The translations under genes and the position numbers were made by a program. Positions 61,101 through 64,000 of a DNA stretch of 64,000 nt are shown here, piece after piece. The number at the start of each line of letters is the position of its first letter. Position 1 is the stretch's first letter. A model generated the notes under the pieces. That model did no database searches. It worked only from the letters and a program-made list of their open reading frames with translations, and was not told the origin of the DNA. Source of the DNA: Hyperoodon ampullatus (Eukaryota; Chordata; Mammalia; Artiodactyla; Ziphiidae); assembly GCA_949752795.1 (NCBI GenBank), contig CATKHW010000566.1, positions 1-64,000 on the forward strand, read 5' to 3'.

Positions 61101-64000
61101 CTGACCACAGGAGGTGTCCGTACCCTCACCTGTGCCCTAAACCTTGCCGTTCCATAACACGAACCCTAGCCCGGAACGGAAACCCACGATCAGCCCTACA
61201 CCTTATCCTCCGCCGTGCCCTAATCCTGATACGTACGCTGACACTGACCCGTGCTTCCGCACGTGCCCTGAACCCAGCCCGTGTCCGTACCCTCACCTGT
61301 GCCCTAATCATTGCCGTTTCCTAACCCGAACCCTAGCATGGAACGGAAACCCACCAGCAGCCCTACACCTTACCCTCCTCCGTGCCCTAATCCTGATGCG
61401 TACGCTGACACTGAACCGTGTGTCCGCACGTGCCCTGAACTGAGCCCGTGACCATACCATCACCTGTGCCCTAACCCTGGCCATTCCCTAACCCGAATCC
61501 TAGCCCGGAACGGAAACCCACCAGCAGCCCTACACCTTACCCTCCGGCGTGCCCAAATCCTGATGCGTACACTGACACTGACCCGTGCGTCCGCACGTGC
61601 CCTGAACCCAGCCCGTGTCTGTACCCTCACCGGTGCCCTAAACCTTGGCGTTCCCGAACCCGAACCCTAGCCCAGAAAGGAAACCCACCAGCAGTCCTAA
61701 ACCTTACCCTCCGCCATGCCATAATCCTGATGCGTACGATGACACTGACCCGTGCTTCCGCACGTGCCCTGAACCCAGCCCGTGTCCATACCCTCACCTG
61801 TGCCCTAAACCTTGCCGTTCCCTAACCCGAACCCTAGCTCGGAACGGAAACCAACCAGGAGCCCTACACCTTACCCTCCGCCATGCGCTAATCCTGATGC
61901 GTCCGCTGACACTGACCCGTGTGTCCTCACGTGCCCTGAACTGAGCCCGTGTCCATACCATCACCTGTGCCCTAAACCTTGCCGTTCCCTAACCCGAACC
62001 CTAGCCCGGAAAGGAAACCCACCATCAGCCCTACACCTTACCCTCCGCCGTGCCCTAATCCTGATGCGTACGCTGACATTGACCCGTGTGTCCGTACGTG
62101 CCCTGACCCCAGCACGTGTCCGTAACCTCACCTATGCCTTAAACCTTGCCGTTACCTATCCCGAACCCTAGCCCGCAACAGAAACCCACCAGCAGCCCTA
62201 CACCATACCCTCCGCCGTGCCCTAATCCTGATACGTATGCTGACATTGAGCAGTGCGTCCACACGTGCCCTGACCCCAGCACGTATCCGTACCGTCACCT
62301 GTGCCCTAAACCTTGCCGTTCCCTAACCCGAACCCTAGCCCGGAACGGAAACCAACCAGCAGCCCTACAACTTACTCTCTGCCGTGCCCTAATCCTGATA
62401 CGTACGCTGACACTGACCCGTGCGTCCGCACGTGCCCTGAACCCAGCCCGTGTCCGTACCCTCACCTGTGCCCTAAACCTTGCCGTTCCCTAACCGGAGC
62501 CCTAGCCCGGAAAGGAAACCCACCAGCAGTCCTACACCTTACCCTCCACCGTGCCCTAATCCTGATGCGTACGCTGACAATGACCCGTGCGTCCGTACGT
62601 GCCCTGACCTCAGTCCGTGTCCGTACCCTCACCTGTGCCCTAAACCTTGCCGTTGCAACCCGAAACCTAGCCCGGAATGGAAACCCACCAGCAGCCCTAC
62701 ACCTTACCCTCCGCCGTGCCCTAATCCTGATGCGTACGCTGACACTGACCCGTGCGTCCGCACGTGCCCTGAACCCAGCCCGTGTCCGTACCCTCACCTG
62801 TGCCCTAAACCTTGCCATTCCCTGACCCGAACCCTAGCCCGGAACGGAAACCCAGCAGCAGCCCTACACCTTAACCTCTGCCGTGCCCTACTCCTGATGC
62901 GTACGCTGACACTGACCCCTGCGTCCGCACGTGCCCTGACCCAGCCCGTGTCCGTACTCTCACCTGTGCCCTCAAACTTGACGTTCCCTAACCCGAACCC
63001 TAGCCGAGAACGGAAACCCACCAGCAGCCCTACACCTTACCCTCCACCGTGCCCTAATCCTGATGCGTACGCTGACACTGACCCGTGTGTCCGTACGTGC
63101 CCTGACCCCAGCACGTGTCCGTACCCTCACCTGTGCCCTAAACCTTGCCGTTCCCTATCCCGAACCCTAGTCCAGAACGGAAACCCGCTAGCAGCCCTAC
63201 ACATTACCCTACGCCGTGACCTAATCCTGATGCGTACGTTGACACTGACCCGTGCATCCGCACGTGCCCTGATCCCAGCCCGTGTCCGTACACTCACCTG
63301 TGCCCTACACCTTGTCGTTCCCTAACACGAACCCTAGCCCGGAACGGAAACCCACCAGCAGCCCTAAACCTTACCCTCCGCCGTGCCCTAATCCTAATGC
63401 ATACGCTGACACTGACCCGTGCGTCCGCACGTGCCCTGACCCCAGCCTGTGTCCGTACCCTCACCTGTGCCCTAAAGCTTGCCGTTCCCTAACCCGAACC
63501 CTAGCCCGGAACGGAAACCCACCAGCAGCCCTACACCTTACCCTCCGCCGTGCCCTAATCCTGATGCGTACGCTGACACTGACCCGTACGCACTCACGTG
63601 CCCTGACCCCAGCCCGTGTCTGTACCATCACCTGTGCCCTAAACCTTGCTGTTCCCTAACCCGAAACCTAGCCTGGAACGGAAAGCAACCAGGAGACCTA
63701 CACCTTACCCTCAGCCGTTCCCTAATCCTGATGCGTCCGCTGACACTGAACCGTGCGTCCACACATGCCCTGAACCCAGCCCGTGTCCGTTACCTCACCT
63801 GTGCCCTAAATCTTGCCGTTCCCTAACCTGAATACTAGCCCGGAACGGAAACCCACCAGCAGCCCTACACCTTACCCTCCGCCGTGCCCTAATACTGATG
63901 CGTACGCTGACACTGACCCATGCGTCCACACGTGCCCTGACCACAGGTGGTGTCCGTACCCTCACCTGTGCCCTAAACCTTGCCGTTCTGTACCACGAAC
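56301..64000 (+). repeat. Type A block 3
   Basis: Type A monomers to the window end. 58.12-60.75 kb is the second copy of 29.35-32.28 kb (offset 28,767, then 28,600, then 28,432 as single units are lost). 61.8-63.3 kb matches 39.4-40.9 kb at offset about 22,423. The last 0.4 kb matches 60.75-61.14 kb at offset 2,836. Confidence 0.8.
60750..64000 (+). repeat. 2,836-bp (17-monomer) repeat, second copy cut by window end
   Basis: The divergent units at 60,750-61,140 (with GTACGCCGTCACG, GGAAAGCAACCAGGAGACC and CTGAATACTAGCCCGG) recur at 63,586-63,976 at offset 2,836. Related units occur at 15.0-15.2 and 41.05-41.25 kb. The second copy runs off the end of the window. Confidence 0.68.

Larger units (their letters stand above)
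1..64000 (+). repeat. Satellite DNA array, 167-bp monomer, about 383 tandem copies
   Basis: The landmark TTGCC(G/A)TTCCCTAAC recurs every 167 bp from the first to the last line of the window, always on this strand, with occasional 155-, 149- or 166-bp spacings. I found no stretch of even a few tens of bases that does not align to the monomer, so there are no intergenic gaps to describe separately. The consensus has 75 C, 32 G, 31 A and 29 T. Neighbouring monomers differ by point changes, while monomers many units apart can be nearly identical, which is the pattern of higher-order repeats homogenised by unequal exchange. The length is close to that of a chromatosome, as in many centromeric satellites; that role is an inference. 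I do not recognise the family. Both array edges lie outside the window. Confidence 0.97.

Noticed and set aside
319..63831. Several hundred open frames of 60-281 codons on both strands, many of exactly 115 codons
   Set aside because: They recur every 167 bp, overlap in all three frames, begin at TTG, end at the same TAA in CCCTAA, and show two-residue periodicity that simply translates the 6-bp sub-repeat. Minus-strand frames of 63 codons mirror the same units. None looks like a known protein.
1..64000. CRISPR array
   Set aside because: The repetition is of whole 167-bp units without short identical repeats alternating with unique spacers, and there are no cas genes.
1..64000. True telomere
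   Set aside because: CCCTAA and CCCGAA hexamers occur in short runs of up to three or four in each monomer, but there is no long perfect hexamer tract, so this is telomere-like satellite and not a chromosome end.
1..64000. CENP-B box in the monomer
   Set aside because: The nearest candidate, around CCGTTCCCTAACCCGAA, has the CCG and CGAA elements three bases too far apart and lacks the required T between them.
1..64000. Ribosomal or tRNA gene repeat unit
   Set aside because: No conserved rRNA segments, no tRNA-like cloverleaf and no 5S control boxes were seen; the unit is a simple C-rich satellite.
1..64000. Bacterial repeat-protein gene (proline-rich repeats)
   Set aside because: The repeat length is not a multiple of three, so no single frame stays open through the array, and stop codons recur every third unit.

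Overview
The whole 64 kb window is one uninterrupted, head-to-tail satellite DNA array. I see no protein gene, RNA gene, transposon, CRISPR array or unique-sequence insert. The monomer is 167 bp, about 383 copies, all in the same orientation. A representative consensus is about 45% C, 19% G, 19% A and 17% T, so the given strand is strongly C-rich. No array edge is reached at either end. Megabase-style satellites with nested higher-order repeats and chromatosome-length monomers point to a eukaryote, probably a centromeric, pericentromeric or subtelomeric block. I do not recognise the satellite family and cannot name the species.

The array is organised on at least four scales. (1) Inside the monomer, most of the sequence falls into a 12-bp (2 x 6-bp) register starting with CCC or CC, for example CCCTGACCCCAG, CCCTCACCTGTG, CCCTAAACCTTG and CCCTAATCCTGA. 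Fourteen such blocks minus one base give 167 bp. The blocks look like degenerate (CCCTAA)n telomere-type DNA. (2) The 167-bp monomers fall into two main subfamilies. Type A has ...CCTGATGCGTACGCTGAC... and AGCCCGTGTCCG. Type B has ...CCTAATCCGTACGCTGAC... and AGCACGTGTCCG, which gives a second CACGTG, and often comes as a 155-bp form lacking exactly one 12-bp block. (3) Monomers are grouped into multimers of 4 (668 bp), 7 (1,169 bp), 13 (2,171 bp), 16 (2,671 bp), about 19 (3,147 bp), about 27 (4,486 bp) and 34-35 (5,677/5,843 bp). (4) A segment of about 18 kb (about 14.34-32.28 kb) recurs in order at about 40.39-60.75 kb, with internal gains and losses.

Layout: 1-15.76 kb is type A, dominated by two tandem copies of a 5.7-5.8 kb higher-order repeat. 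15.76-26.07 kb is type B. 26.07-27.29 kb is A, 27.29-28.20 kb a B islet, and 28.20-41.79 kb A, including a 13-mer duplicated with no difference seen. 41.79-50.86 kb is B again. 50.86-64.0 kb is A, with two B islets (52.08-53.16 and 55.23-56.30 kb) carried by a 3,147-bp tandem duplication.

The window contains hundreds of overlapping open frames of about 115 codons. They are a by-product of the 6-bp sub-periodicity and a unit length of 3n+2. They start at TTG, end at the CCC|TAA motif, have Pro or Leu at every second residue, occur in all frames and on both strands, and are not annotated as genes. If this DNA has a function, it more likely lies in chromatin or structure: one telomere-type G-quadruplex motif per monomer, one or two CACGTG palindromes per monomer, and undepleted CpG.
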